Source of the DNA: an uncultured Bacteroidales bacterium
GTDB lineage: Bacteria > Bacteroidota > Bacteroidia > Bacteroidales > Paludibacteraceae
Assembly: GCA_900321605.1 (NCBI GenBank)
Contig: ONWR01000001.1
Span: 78,452 to 142,451, forward strand
Length of the DNA: 64,000 nt
Direction of reading: 5' to 3'
In this document: piece after piece, positions 1-8,690 of the stretch
How positions within the stretch are numbered: position 1 is the first letter of the stretch
Layout of the letters: each line of letters starts with the position of its first letter
The notes under the pieces: generated by a model
The model's database searches: none
What the model was told of the DNA's origin: nothing
Seen by the model: only the letters and a program-made list of their open reading frames with translations
Position numbers and translations under genes: made by a program

Positions 1-239
1 GAAGGCACCTCTTGGAAAAGGGTGCTTGTTAAAGTTAAAAATATGGTTGTTTTTAGATGTTTGGACATTGGCTGTAAACGTTTGTATATGTGGTTATTAT
101 AGCGGTGTTATAAATAGTATGGTCTAGGATACCTCCTTTCCGGTCTCGATCCGCTCTGTACTCGGTCTCGGGCGGAGCCCTTGAAGTGGGTTAGTGGGTG
201 AGAGGGTTAGTGGGTGAGAGGTTGTCCTGAAATCGGGTG

Positions 240-271
240 CAAAGATAATACATTTTTTTGATATGTGCAAA
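240..271 (-). promoter_or_regulatory. Bacteroidota promoter reading off the left edge
   Basis: On the - strand TATCTTTG (CAAAGATA at 240-247) lies 20 bp downstream of TTTG (CAAA at 268-271), matching the TTTG-N20-TAnnTTTG consensus. The region around the -33 box reads TTTGCACATATC, a relative of the TTTGCATATATGCAA palindrome seen at other promoters here. The gene it drives must lie beyond position 1. Confidence 0.65.
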
Positions 272-339
272 TTTTGGGGCTTGGAAAAGTCAGAATAATG
301 AGATTTTCGGGGAGGAAAGGTGATTTAGGGGGTGTTTTT

Positions 340-358
340 GTCGGGATCAGATCCCGAC
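340..358. repeat. Mini-hairpin, 8-bp stem and 3-nt loop
   Basis: GTCGGGAT-CAG-ATCCCGAC is a perfect 8-bp stem with a trinucleotide loop and no T-tract, so it is not a terminator. Two similar hairpins follow at 396-415 (TTCGCGCA/TGCGCGAA, 4-nt loop) and 479-495 (GGACGAT-GGT-ATCGTCC). They belong to the short-loop hairpin class found throughout the window. Confidence 0.6.
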
Positions 359-423
359 GCAAGGGACAAAGAAGAGCCCCAATGGGCACGATTGGTTCGC
401 GCAATGATGCGCGAAAAGTGCAC

Positions 424-477
424 AGAGGGAAAGGGAGGAAAGGGAGAGAGAGAGAGAAGGAAAGGGAGAGAGAAGAG
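424..477. repeat. Polypurine tract (GA-rich, about 54 nt)
   Basis: An uninterrupted run of A and G built from GGGA, GAGA and GGAA words. It lies between two mini-hairpins. It is low-complexity and no gene is visible in it. Confidence 0.7.
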
Positions 478-596
478 CGGACGATGGTATCGTCCGGTTT
501 ATATTGACGCTCGACGAAAAGGGGAAACACACAATAACGCAGAATAAAGCAGAATAAAGCAGAAATTGGCAAATTTTGCATATTTTTAGGATTTTG

Positions 597-628
597 TTTG
601 CATATATGCAAAAAAAGTAGTATCTTTG
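597..628 (+). promoter_or_regulatory. Promoter of the first RND efflux operon
   Basis: TTTG at 597-600 and TATCTTTG at 621-628 are spaced by 20 bp. The -33 box is the left end of the perfect 16-bp palindrome TTTGCATATATGCAAA (597-612). The leader to the start codon at 735 is about 100 nt, A-rich and without an obvious structure. Confidence 0.8.
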
Positions 629-734
629 CAGCCGATTTTGCGTAGAACAAGCAAACAATCACACAATAAGACAAGCAAACAGTCAAACAAACCATAAAAC
701 CATCAGACGAAAATCAATAATAACTATATATTTT

Positions 735-1850
735 ATGAACATCAAACATTTCTATTTACTGGCAGCGACAGTGATGATGGTCGCTTGCGGAACGGACATG
801 CCGAAAGTGGTACAGACGTCCTACCAGACCCTTACTATCAGTAAAAGTAACATCTCCGTGCCCCTCAAGTTCAGCGCGACGCTGAAAGGTACTTCGGATG
901 TGACGATCACCCCTCAGATCAGCGGACAATTGATGGAAGTACTCATTACCGAAGGTCAGCAGGTGAAAAAAGGCGAAGTCCTTTTCCGTATTGACGACCG
1001 TGACGCCAAGTTGGAGTTGGAGTCGGCGGAAGCTAATCTATTGGCAGCTAAAGCCAAAGAGAGCAGCGCTAAGTTGGAGTACGAGAGCAGTCAGAACCTG
1101 TACTCGAAAGGTATTGTCAGCAAGTATGTGTTGGATGATGCGGAGAACAACTACGCTCAAGCGACTGCTGCGGTTGCTCAATGTCAAGCGATCGCTAATC
1201 GCGCACGTGTGAACCTTGGTTATTGCACGATCACGGCTCCGGTGGACGGTGTGATCGGTTCGATACCTGTGTTTGCAGGAGACCAAGTGAACAGCTCGAC
1301 CTACCTGACGATGGTGAGCGGAAACGCAAAGATGTATGCTGAGTTCTCGGTCAGCGAGTCGATCTTGGAGCCGGACAAAGCGACGGAGAAGAACCAGAAG
1401 CAAGGTGCAGGTAAAGAGGATGACGACGAATGGACTATTTCGGATTTTCCGGATGTGACGTTCTACTACAAGAGCGGCACCGAGTACCCTTACAAAGGTC
1501 GTATTACCAGTATGACCGGAACGGTGGATCGTACGACGGGTGCGCTGACCTGCAAGGCTACGTTCCCGAACCCCAAGGGTGCGCTCTATTCGGGTATCCA
1601 AGGAACGGTAGTGATTCCGCTGGACGTACATAATGTGATCGTTGTTCCGCAGAACGCTGTTGTTCGTTTGCAGAACAAGAGTCTGGTCTATAAAGTAGGT
1701 CCGGACAGTTGTGCGTACAGCGCCATCGTGACGACCGCAGGTATCGGCGACGACCGTGACCTGATCATCGCTTCCGGTGTGGAAGTAGGCGACGTCATCG
1801 TGACCGAAGGAGCGAATAACGTTTACGAAGGACAGAGAGTATTGTTTTGA
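735..1850 (+). CDS. RND efflux periplasmic adaptor lipoprotein (HlyD/AcrA family)
   Basis: Membrane-fusion subunit of a tripartite efflux pump, expected to bridge the inner-membrane RND transporter and the outer-membrane channel. The 371-aa product starts with a lipoprotein signal (VMMVAC, Cys about residue 18). It then has the biotinyl-lipoyl-like half (ISGQLMEVLITEGQQVKKGE, about 55-75), a coiled-coil hairpin rich in Glu and Ala (about 95-150), the second lipoyl half (ITAPVDGVIGSI) and beta-barrel segments. It is the first gene of an operon: the transporter starts 75 bp downstream and the OMP follows. Family assignment is secure; the substrate cannot be read from the sequence. Confidence 0.95.
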   Translation: MNIKHFYLLAATVMMVACGTDMPKVVQTSYQTLTISKSNISVPLKFSATLKGTSDVTITPQISGQLMEVLITEGQQVKKGEVLFRIDDRDAKLELESAEANLLAAKAKESSAKLEYESSQNLYSKGIVSKYVLDDAENNYAQATAAVAQCQAIANRARVNLGYCTITAPVDGVIGSIPVFAGDQVNSSTYLTMVSGNAKMYAEFSVSESILEPDKATEKNQKQGAGKEDDDEWTISDFPDVTFYYKSGTEYPYKGRITSMTGTVDRTTGALTCKATFPNPKGALYSGIQGTVVIPLDVHNVIVVPQNAVVRLQNKSLVYKVGPDSCAYSAIVTTAGIGDDRDLIIASGVEVGDVIVTEGANNVYEGQRVLF

Positions 1851-1924
1851 TCGGCGGTCAAAACAATACGATGTACAAAGGAACAATGTACGATGTACAA
1901 AGTAGTACAAAAGACTAAGGAACA
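1851..1924. repeat. Heptad-type spacer (CGATGTACAA words)
   Basis: The 74-bp gap between adaptor and transporter is made of degenerate 7-nt words related to TGTACAA and CGATGTA. It belongs to the same spacer class as the TACATCA repeats at 8643-8700 and 46330-46383. No promoter or terminator is visible, which fits co-transcription of the flanking genes. Confidence 0.55.
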
Positions 1925-4900
1925 ATGAAGGGAAATATCTTTATATCGAAACACGTGATGGCTTGTGCGATAGCCATCGTGATTATGCTGGTCGGATATA
2001 TCAGCCTCAACACCCTGCCGGTGGAGCAGTATCCGAACATCGCTCCTCCGACGGTGGAAGTAAGCACCTCGTACTCGGGAGCGGACGCATATAACTGTAT
2101 GAAATCCGTGATTCAGCCTCTGGAAGAGCAGATCAACGGTGTGGAAGACATGACGTACATGACAGCGACGGCTACCTCAACCGGTGACGTTACTATCATG
2201 GTGTATTTCAAACAAGGCACGGACCCCGATATCGCGACCGTCAACGTGCAGAACCGTGTGTCCCAGGCACAAGCATTGCTGCCGAGCGATGTTATCAAGG
2301 TAGGTGTGACCACCATCAAAAGGCAGAACAGTATTCTCCAGATCGCCGGTCTCAAATCGACCGACGGCAAGTATGACGCGGATTTTATATCGAACTATAT
2401 TGACATCAACGTCAAGCCTCGTCTGCTTCGCGTGACGGGTGTAGGTAACGTAGTGAATTTAGGAAACACGTACGCGTTGCGTGTATGGCTGAACCCCGAA
2501 GTGATGGCTCAGTACGGACTCGTACCGAACGATATAGCTGCCGCAATCGATGCCCAGAGTTTTGTGACCGCTACCGGTACCCTCGGTCAGCAATCCGAGA
2601 ACGCGTTCCAGTACCCGATGGAGTACAAAGGTACGCTCAAGAGCATTGAGGAGTTTGAGAACATCGTGCTGCGTACCAAGGACAACAGCACGGTGCTGTA
2701 CCTCAAGGACGTAGCGAAGATAGAGATCGGTGCAAAGACCTATACCATGACCTCGCTCATGGACGGTGTGCCGGGTGTGTTCTTTCTCGTCAATCAATCC
2801 CCGGGAGCCAACGCAACCCTTGTAAACCAGAAGATCGACGAGCTCTACGAGCAACTCAAACCGACCTTGCCTGCGGGCTTGGAGTTTGTGACCCTCATGA
2901 CCAGTAATGACTTCCTCTTCGCCGCTATTCATAACGTGGTGGAGACACTCGTCATCGCAATCATCCTTGTGATCCTCGTCGTTTATTTCTTCTTGCAGAA
3001 CTTCAAAGCTACCTTGATCCCATCTATCTCGATCATCGTCTCGCTGCTCGGTACGTTTACTATCGTGCAGATGGCGGGTTTCTCGCTGAATATATTGACA
3101 CTCTTTGCGTTAGTACTGGCTATCGGTACAGTCGTGGATGATGCGATCGTGGTGGTGGAAGCCGTGATGGCGAAGTTAGAGAGCGGAAAGATGCAAGGCT
3201 CGCCTAAGGATCAGGCTATTCAGGCTACCCGTGAGGCAATGAGCGAAGTGTCGGTAGCAGTTATCTCCTGTACCCTCGTTTTCATGGCGGTGTTCATCCC
3301 TGTGACGTTCATGAGCGGTACGTCCGGTACGTTCTTCACGCAGTTCGGTATCACGATCGCGGGTTCGGTCGGTCTGTCGTGCGTGAGCGCCCTCGTGCTC
3401 TGTCCGGCTCTCTGCGCCCTGATGATGCGTCCTAACGATGAGAAGAGCCTCGAAGGCAAGAAATGGAAAGGTCTTGATTACTACACCAAACTCGCTTATG
3501 AAGCCAGCTTCAATGCGATCCTCTCGAAATATCAGAAAGCCGTTACGGTCTATCTGAAAAAGCCGTGGGTGTCGTTTGCTCTGCTCGCTTGTGCAGCGGT
3601 GTTGTTTGTGCTGTTTATGAAGATCCTGCCTTCGGGTCTGGTACCGCAGGAGGACCAAGGTGTGATCCTCTGTGAGGTGCGAATGCCGGAAGGATCGACC
3701 CTCCATGAGAACACCGAGATCATGAAGCAGGTGGAGGAGAAAGTGAAAGCTATTCCAGAGATGGAGAGTTACGGTCTGTGTAGCGGTTACGGTATGCTCT
3801 CGTCCAATGGTTCGAGCTACGCTACGCTCATCATCCGTCTTAAGAACTGGAGTGAGCGTCCTGGCTTTGAGCACTATATAGACGCCGTCATGGGACGATT
3901 CTACTACGACTGTCTGAGCATCAAGAATGCACAGGTCATTCCGTTCCAGATGCCGCAGATCCCGGGTTACGGTAACTCCAGTAGTATCGACCTTCAGGTA
4001 CAAGATCTGAGTGATGGTGACATGACGCAGTTCTGCGAATATACGGATAAGTTCCTCCAGAAACTGCAGGAACGTCCGGAGATCGAGAGTGCTATGTCCA
4101 CCTACTCGGAGCGTTTCCCGAAATTCAAAGTGCATGTTGATCCGATCCAATGCGAACGTGCCGGAACTACTGCCAAGGATGTGCTGAACATCCTCGGTAC
4201 CTACTGCGGAGGTGCGTATGTGGGTAACTTCAACCAGTACGGTAAGGTCTATCAGATCTGGTTGAGCGCCGGACAAGAGTATCGTCTGGATCCCTCGTCG
4301 CTCAATAATATGTTCATCAAAGTAGCCAACGGCAAGATGGCTCCTCTCTCGCAGTTCGTACGACTCGAAGAGATCGTCGGTTCGTCTTCGCTGGCTCACT
4401 TCAACCTCTTCCAGACCATCTCCTGCTCCGTGACGACCGCCAGCGGTTATTCGGAGGGCGAGGCACACAAAGTGATTGAAGAGGTCTTCAAAGAGATGAT
4501 GCCGGCTTACTGCTCTTACGAGTACGGCTCTATGTCCCGTGAGGTGGAGGAGAACGCGAAGAGTAACACTACCGTCCTGATTTATCTCATCTGTATCATC
4601 CTCATCTACCTCATCTTAGGTTCGCTCTATAACAGCTGGGTAACGCCTTTCGCTGTCCTGCTGTCCGTGCCGTTCGGTCTGATGGGTTCGTTCCTCTTCT
4701 CGTGGATCGGAAACAAGATCGGTCTGCCCGGCATGGATAATAACATCTACCTCCAGACGGGTGTGATCATGCTGATCGGTTTGTTGGCAAAGACCGCGAT
4801 CCTTATTACCGAGTTCGCCAGCGAACGACGCAAACAAGGTCTGTCGATTGTAGAGGCTGCGTTGGAGTCTTGTAGAGAGCGTCTCCGTCCGATCCTGATG

Positions 4901-5116
4901 ACCGTCATCACGATGATCGTAGGTATGATCCCGTTGGTGATCACCGGTGGAGCTGGTGCAAACGGTAACCGTGCTTTGGCACTCGGTGTGGTAGGTGGAA
5001 TGTCCATCGGAACACTTGCTTTGGTATTCGTCGTACCGGCGTTCTTCATCGTCTTCCAGACCATCGAAGAGAAGATCAGCGGTACTCCCAAAATGGAGGA
5101 GAAAAGTGAAAATTGA
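1925..5116 (+). CDS. RND efflux transporter, inner membrane (AcrB/HAE1 family)
   Basis: Proton-driven drug/metabolite exporter of 1063 aa, the usual length of AcrB-type proteins. The N-terminal TM helix (MACAIAIVIMLVGYISL) precedes the first periplasmic porter domain. The TM2-6 block carries the family signature VVDDAIVVVEAVMAKLE with the paired Asp residues of the proton relay, and the second half repeats the architecture with a TM block ending about residue 1045 (GTLALVFVVPAFFIVF). The downstream OMP start follows immediately, so the three pump genes form one operon. Confidence 0.97.
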   Translation: MKGNIFISKHVMACAIAIVIMLVGYISLNTLPVEQYPNIAPPTVEVSTSYSGADAYNCMKSVIQPLEEQINGVEDMTYMTATATSTGDVTIMVYFKQGTDPDIATVNVQNRVSQAQALLPSDVIKVGVTTIKRQNSILQIAGLKSTDGKYDADFISNYIDINVKPRLLRVTGVGNVVNLGNTYALRVWLNPEVMAQYGLVPNDIAAAIDAQSFVTATGTLGQQSENAFQYPMEYKGTLKSIEEFENIVLRTKDNSTVLYLKDVAKIEIGAKTYTMTSLMDGVPGVFFLVNQSPGANATLVNQKIDELYEQLKPTLPAGLEFVTLMTSNDFLFAAIHNVVETLVIAIILVILVVYFFLQNFKATLIPSISIIVSLLGTFTIVQMAGFSLNILTLFALVLAIGTVVDDAIVVVEAVMAKLESGKMQGSPKDQAIQATREAMSEVSVAVISCTLVFMAVFIPVTFMSGTSGTFFTQFGITIAGSVGLSCVSALVLCPALCALMMRPNDEKSLEGKKWKGLDYYTKLAYEASFNAILSKYQKAVTVYLKKPWVSFALLACAAVLFVLFMKILPSGLVPQEDQGVILCEVRMPEGSTLHENTEIMKQVEEKVKAIPEMESYGLCSGYGMLSSNGSSYATLIIRLKNWSERPGFEHYIDAVMGRFYYDCLSIKNAQVIPFQMPQIPGYGNSSSIDLQVQDLSDGDMTQFCEYTDKFLQKLQERPEIESAMSTYSERFPKFKVHVDPIQCERAGTTAKDVLNILGTYCGGAYVGNFNQYGKVYQIWLSAGQEYRLDPSSLNNMFIKVANGKMAPLSQFVRLEEIVGSSSLAHFNLFQTISCSVTTASGYSEGEAHKVIEEVFKEMMPAYCSYEYGSMSREVEENAKSNTTVLIYLICIILIYLILGSLYNSWVTPFAVLLSVPFGLMGSFLFSWIGNKIGLPGMDNNIYLQTGVIMLIGLLAKTAILITEFASERRKQGLSIVEAALESCRERLRPILMTVITMIVGMIPLVITGGAGANGNRALALGVVGGMSIGTLALVFVVPAFFIVFQTIEEKISGTPKMEEKSEN

Positions 5117-5130
5117 AAGGAGGAAGGAAT

Positions 5131-6525
5131 ATGAATATGAAACAATATAGCATTTTTGCCCTTTTGCTGGCAATCTTTACTTTAAACTCTTGCGGGGTAT
5201 ATAAGAAATATCAGTCTCAGTCTGAGGCGCCGGAGAACCTCTTCGGTACGGGTGACACGATCGCTCAGTTAGCGAAAGAGTCGTCGGTAGCCGAGGTTTC
5301 TTGGCGTGAGTTCTTCACCGATCCGCTGCTTCGTCAACTCATCGATTCCGCCCTCGTCCGTAACACCGACATGCAGTCCGCCAGTCTCGCCGTAGAGCAA
5401 GCTCAGGCTTCGCTCAAAGCAGCCAAATTGGCGTACCTGCCTTCCCTCAGCCTTGCGCCGCAGGGGAGTGTGTCCGGTACGATGTCCAAATCCGGCTCGA
5501 CCAGTTCGGCTACATGGGCATATAACATCCCGCTTCAGCTGGATTGGAACATAGGCATTGCCGGTTCTGTGACGGTGAACAAACGCAAGGCGAAAGCAGT
5601 CTTGGAGCAAGCGAAAGCTATGCGTGAGGCTACACAGGCAAACCTCATCGCTACCGTAGCACAAGCGTATTATCAGCTCCTTCTGCTTGACCGTCAGTTA
5701 GCTATCCTCACCGAGACCGACAGTCTCTGGGCAGTCTCGTTGGAGATGGAGCGTGCCCTTTGGGAGAACGGTAAAGCCTATTCGACGGCTGTGGAGCAGA
5801 TGGAGGCTTCGACCCTCGATGTCAAGATGCAGATACTGAGCACCAAACGCAGTATCTTAACGGCAGAGAGCGAGCTTTGCAAACTGCTTCGTCAGACGCC
5901 GCAAGAGATTACTCGCAGTTCGTGGGGTGCGTACAAACTGCCCGAACGTTTCGGTACCGGTGTACCCGCAGCTCTCTTGCAGAACCGTCCGGATATCAAA
6001 GCCGCCGACCAAGCTTTGGCTCAAGCGTTCTATAACACCGCTGCCGCTAAGTCGCAGTTCTATCCCTCTCTTTCGCTCTCGGGCTTGATCGGTTGGACTA
6101 ACAACGGAGGTCTGATCGCTAATCCGGGGGCACTGCTCATGCAGGCTGCGGCTTCGTTGGTACAACCGATCTTCGCGCAAGGCAAACTGACGGCGCAACT
6201 CAAGATTGCCAAGTACAACCAAGAGGACCAACTCAATAAATATGTGCAGACCGTTATTGACGCCGGTAATCAGGTCAACGAAGCTTTGGCAGACTGTCAG
6301 ATCTCCGCAGAGAAAGATGTGCTGTATAAACGCCAGGTGGAGGTACTGCGTAACGCCTATGAAGGCACGCATGAACTGATGAACAATGGTAAAGCCAGCT
6401 ATATCGAGGTGCTCACCGCTCAGGAGTCGTACCTCACCGCGCAGCTCAACGAGGTGACGAACCTCTATAACGGCTCACAAGCGATCATCGGTCTCTACAT
6501 CGCCCTCGGCGGTGCGACGAAGTAA
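5131..6525 (+). CDS. Outer-membrane efflux lipoprotein (NodT/OprM, TolC fold)
   Basis: Outer-membrane channel of the pump. A lipobox (TLNSC) follows a short hydrophobic signal, and two OEP repeats are visible (first near AVEQAQASLKAAK, second near ALAQAFYNTAAAKSQF), as in the NodT family. I place the start at 5131: an unusually strong Shine-Dalgarno-like AAAGGAGGAAGG at 5116-5127 precedes it, and the upstream in-frame TTG at 5113 lies inside the transporter's last codons. The product is 464 aa. A terminator follows directly, ending the operon. Confidence 0.94.
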   Translation: MNMKQYSIFALLLAIFTLNSCGVYKKYQSQSEAPENLFGTGDTIAQLAKESSVAEVSWREFFTDPLLRQLIDSALVRNTDMQSASLAVEQAQASLKAAKLAYLPSLSLAPQGSVSGTMSKSGSTSSATWAYNIPLQLDWNIGIAGSVTVNKRKAKAVLEQAKAMREATQANLIATVAQAYYQLLLLDRQLAILTETDSLWAVSLEMERALWENGKAYSTAVEQMEASTLDVKMQILSTKRSILTAESELCKLLRQTPQEITRSSWGAYKLPERFGTGVPAALLQNRPDIKAADQALAQAFYNTAAAKSQFYPSLSLSGLIGWTNNGGLIANPGALLMQAAASLVQPIFAQGKLTAQLKIAKYNQEDQLNKYVQTVIDAGNQVNEALADCQISAEKDVLYKRQVEVLRNAYEGTHELMNNGKASYIEVLTAQESYLTAQLNEVTNLYNGSQAIIGLYIALGGATK

Positions 6526-6526
6526 C

Positions 6527-6557
6527 AAAAAAGCAACTCGCTCGAGTTGCTTTTTTG
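6527..6557. terminator. Intrinsic terminator after the efflux operon
   Basis: GCAACTC/GAGTTGC stem with a 4-nt loop (GCTC), flanked by A6 and T6, so it could work in both directions. It starts two bases after the stop codon of the outer-membrane channel. Confidence 0.85.
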
Positions 6558-6559
6558 TT

Positions 6560-6780
6560 GTTTGGGACTACGTCCTTGTTTGGCTGCGTTTGTTTGGCTT
6601 CGCTTGTTTGGGACTGCGTCCTTGTTTAACTTCGTTTGTTTGGCTTCGCTTGTTTGGGACTGCGTCCTTGTTTAACTTCGTTTGTTTGGCTTCGCTTGTT
6701 TGGGACTGCGTCCTTGTTTGACTGCGTGTTTAAACTATCAAACAGGAGCTCTGCTCCGAACCAAGCCCGAAGGGCTCAAA
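6560..6780. repeat. 46-bp tandem repeat of short hairpins (4 units) plus tail
   Basis: Units start near 6565, 6611, 6657 and 6703, a constant 46-bp period. Each has a GGAC-TNC-GTCC-type hairpin (loop TAC or TGC), then TTGTTT words; the first three also carry GGCTTCGC, the reverse complement of the stable mini-hairpin GCGAAGC. The block ends with GGAGC-TCT-GCTCC (6745-6757) and AGCCC-GAA-GGGCT (6764-6776). A single related copy lies at 9451-9508. The block fills the gap between two convergent genes and encodes nothing credible. Confidence 0.8.
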
Positions 6781-6783
6781 CAA

Positions 6784-6811
6784 GTAAAAAAGCGCCTCGA
6801 GCGCTTTTTTA
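6784..6811. terminator. Intrinsic terminator of argS, overlapping its stop codon
   Basis: AAAAAAGCGC-CTCGA-GCGCTTTTTT forms a symmetrical stem. The TAA stop of argS (6809-6811 on the - strand) lies within the T/A tract, so the terminator is fused to the end of the gene. It could also stop transcription arriving from the left. Confidence 0.8.
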
Positions 6812-8626
6812 CATTCTCTCCGGCATCTCGATACCGAGGAGACCCATTGCGGAGCAAAGCACTTTCGCTACGTTCTTGGCAAGGAGCAGACGCAGTGCCT
6901 TTTTGGCGGGATCGGGCTCGTTGAGGATGCTGAGGTCGTGATAGAACGAGTTGAAGTCACAGGCGAGCGCGTACGCGTAATTACATAGGATCGCGGGCGA
7001 GAACTCGTCTCCGGCAGTACGCACGGCAGAGGGATATTCGGTCAAACGCTGAATGAGCGCTAACTCTTTCGGGTCAAGAGAGAGTGCCTCTCCCTTCAGG
7101 GCGGAGGTAGATTCTCCTTCCGCTTTTCTCAAAACGGATTGAATACGCGCGTAGGTATATTGAATGAACGGACCGGTGTTACCGTTGAAATCAATGGACT
7201 CAGCGGGGTTGAAGAGCATATTCTTACGCGGATCGACCTTCAGGATGAAGTACTTGAGTGCGCCGAGTCCTACCTTGCGGGCAATCTCGTTCGCCTCTTC
7301 TTCGGTGATACCTTGCAGGGTATTGACCTTGTCCTTGCTGATCTCACGTGCATCTTCGATCATCTTCTCCATCAGATCATCGGCATCGACTACCGTACCC
7401 TCACGGCTCTTCATCTTACCGTTCGGCAGTTCGACCATACCGTACGAGAAATGTACGAGTTCCTTGCCAAACGGGAAACCGAGACGGTCAAGGAGGATAG
7501 ACAGCACTTTGAAATGGTACTCCTGTTCGTTGCCGACCACATAGACCATCTTGTCAATGGGGTAGTCTTGGAAACGCAGCTTGGCAGTACCTATATCCTG
7601 CGTCATATAGACAGAGGTACCGTCCGAACGGAGCAGCAGTTTCTCATCCAGACCGTCCTTGGTGAGGTCAGCCCAGACGGAACCGTCCTCACGGCGGTAG
7701 AACTGACCGGAGGCGAGTCCTTTCTCCACCTCCGATTTGCCCTCCAAGTAGGTGTTCGATTCGTAGTAGATCTTATCGAACGAAACGCCCATTTTGCGGT
7801 AGGTCTCGTCAAAACCGGCATAGACCCAGCTATTCATCTTCGCCCAAAGCTCACGCACCTCAGGGTCGTTAGCTTCCCATTTACGGAGCATCTCTTGCGC
7901 TTCGAGCATGAGCGGAGCCTCGCGTTTAGCGGTCTCTTCGTCCTTACCGGAAGCCATCAGTTCGGCTATCTGTTTCTTGTATTCCTTGTCAAAACGCACA
8001 TAGTAATCACCGATGAGGTGGTCGCCTTTCTTGCCGCTTGACTCGGGTGTCTCACCGTTACCGAACTTCAACCATGCGAGCATGGATTTGCAGATATGAA
8101 TACCACGGTCATTGACGATATTGGTCTTCACCACTTTCCATCCGTTCGCCTCTTGGATCTTCGCAATCGAATAACCGAGCAGGTTATTACGCACGTGACC
8201 GAGGTGCAGCGGTTTGTTGGTGTTCGGAGACGAATACTCCACCATCATGAGGGGATGTACCATTTGGTCATTTACCATTTGGCTATTTGGACGATCGAAA
8301 CGACCGTAGTTCTCGTCGGCATCGATGCCTTGGAGTTGCTCAACCCAGAACGCATCGGAGATACTGAGGTTCAGGAATCCTTGTACTGCATTGAATTTGG
8401 AGATGATGTGCGCCTCTTTGGTCATCCATTCTCCTATCTCGGCAGCTACCTGAGCCGGCGCTTTGCGAGCCAACTTAACGAAAGGAAAGACCACCAAGGT
8501 GATGTTTCCCTCAAACTCCGGACGGGTCTTTTGCAAGGATATCTGGCTGTCCTCGGCATCGACGTTATACAACGCCTTCACTGCCGCTTTTGCCAATTCG
8601 GTTATTTGTTGTTCTAAACTATTCAT
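6809..8626 (-). CDS. argS: Arginyl-tRNA synthetase
   Basis: Class I aminoacyl-tRNA synthetase charging tRNA-Arg in the cytoplasm; 605 aa. The additional N-terminal domain is present. The HIGH signature is in NKPLHLGHVRNNLLG (about 137-151), a KMSKS-like GKMKSREG lies in the C-terminal half, and the anticodon-binding alpha-helical domain ends the protein (LLLAKNVAKVLCSAMGLLGI). Just before the HIGH region the family normally has a short link; here residues about 113-126 (NSQMVNDQMVHPL) are encoded by heptad-like repeat DNA, an apparent in-frame insertion at 8256-8295. The rest looks intact, so I expect function. Confidence 0.97.
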   Translation of the reverse strand: MNSLEQQITELAKAAVKALYNVDAEDSQISLQKTRPEFEGNITLVVFPFVKLARKAPAQVAAEIGEWMTKEAHIISKFNAVQGFLNLSISDAFWVEQLQGIDADENYGRFDRPNSQMVNDQMVHPLMMVEYSSPNTNKPLHLGHVRNNLLGYSIAKIQEANGWKVVKTNIVNDRGIHICKSMLAWLKFGNGETPESSGKKGDHLIGDYYVRFDKEYKKQIAELMASGKDEETAKREAPLMLEAQEMLRKWEANDPEVRELWAKMNSWVYAGFDETYRKMGVSFDKIYYESNTYLEGKSEVEKGLASGQFYRREDGSVWADLTKDGLDEKLLLRSDGTSVYMTQDIGTAKLRFQDYPIDKMVYVVGNEQEYHFKVLSILLDRLGFPFGKELVHFSYGMVELPNGKMKSREGTVVDADDLMEKMIEDAREISKDKVNTLQGITEEEANEIARKVGLGALKYFILKVDPRKNMLFNPAESIDFNGNTGPFIQYTYARIQSVLRKAEGESTSALKGEALSLDPKELALIQRLTEYPSAVRTAGDEFSPAILCNYAYALACDFNSFYHDLSILNEPDPAKKALRLLLAKNVAKVLCSAMGLLGIEMPERM

Positions 8627-8690
8627 GATCTAAATTGAAAGTGATATCTTACATCATACATCATACATCATACATCTTACATCATACATC
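8627..8690. repeat. TACATCA heptad array between argS and glycosyltransferase
   Basis: Consecutive 7-nt units ACATCAT or ACATCTT run from about 8649 to 8699, entering the last codons of the - strand glycosyltransferase (its stop is at 8691). No promoter is visible, so argS and the glycosyltransferase may share transcription. Confidence 0.75.

Larger units (their letters stand above)
1..596. other. Gene-free left edge with short hairpins
   Basis: I see no convincing coding sequence here; the open frames lack family resemblance and cover low-complexity DNA. The stretch holds a weak stem (GCACC 5-9 with GGTGC 21-25), a GGGC/GCCC hairpin with a GGA loop at 170-180, a doubled heptad-like motif (TTAGTGG GTGAGAG) at 190-222, a reverse promoter at 240-271, three strong hairpins (340-358, 396-415, 479-495) and a polypurine tract at 424-477. 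On the - strand the first 240 bases would be a leader for a gene lying left of the window. Confidence 0.6.

Noticed and set aside
90-200. Possible 5S/16S rRNA-like words (GTGGTTATTATAGCGGTG, GGATACCTCCTTTC)
   Set aside because: The words resemble rRNA ends, but the flanking conserved blocks (GAACAGAGAAGTTAAG-type for 5S, GTGCGGCTGGATCACC-type for 16S) are missing and no 23S sequence precedes.
3176-4468. 430-aa - strand ORF opposite the RND transporter
   Set aside because: Composition (His/Arg/Thr-rich) is typical of a frame shadow of a membrane protein gene.
7139-8041. Long + strand ORF of 300 aa opposite argS
   Set aside because: Antisense shadow of argS; no family features and no promoter. 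Similar long shadows lie opposite the RND, SusC, recA and GH28 genes.
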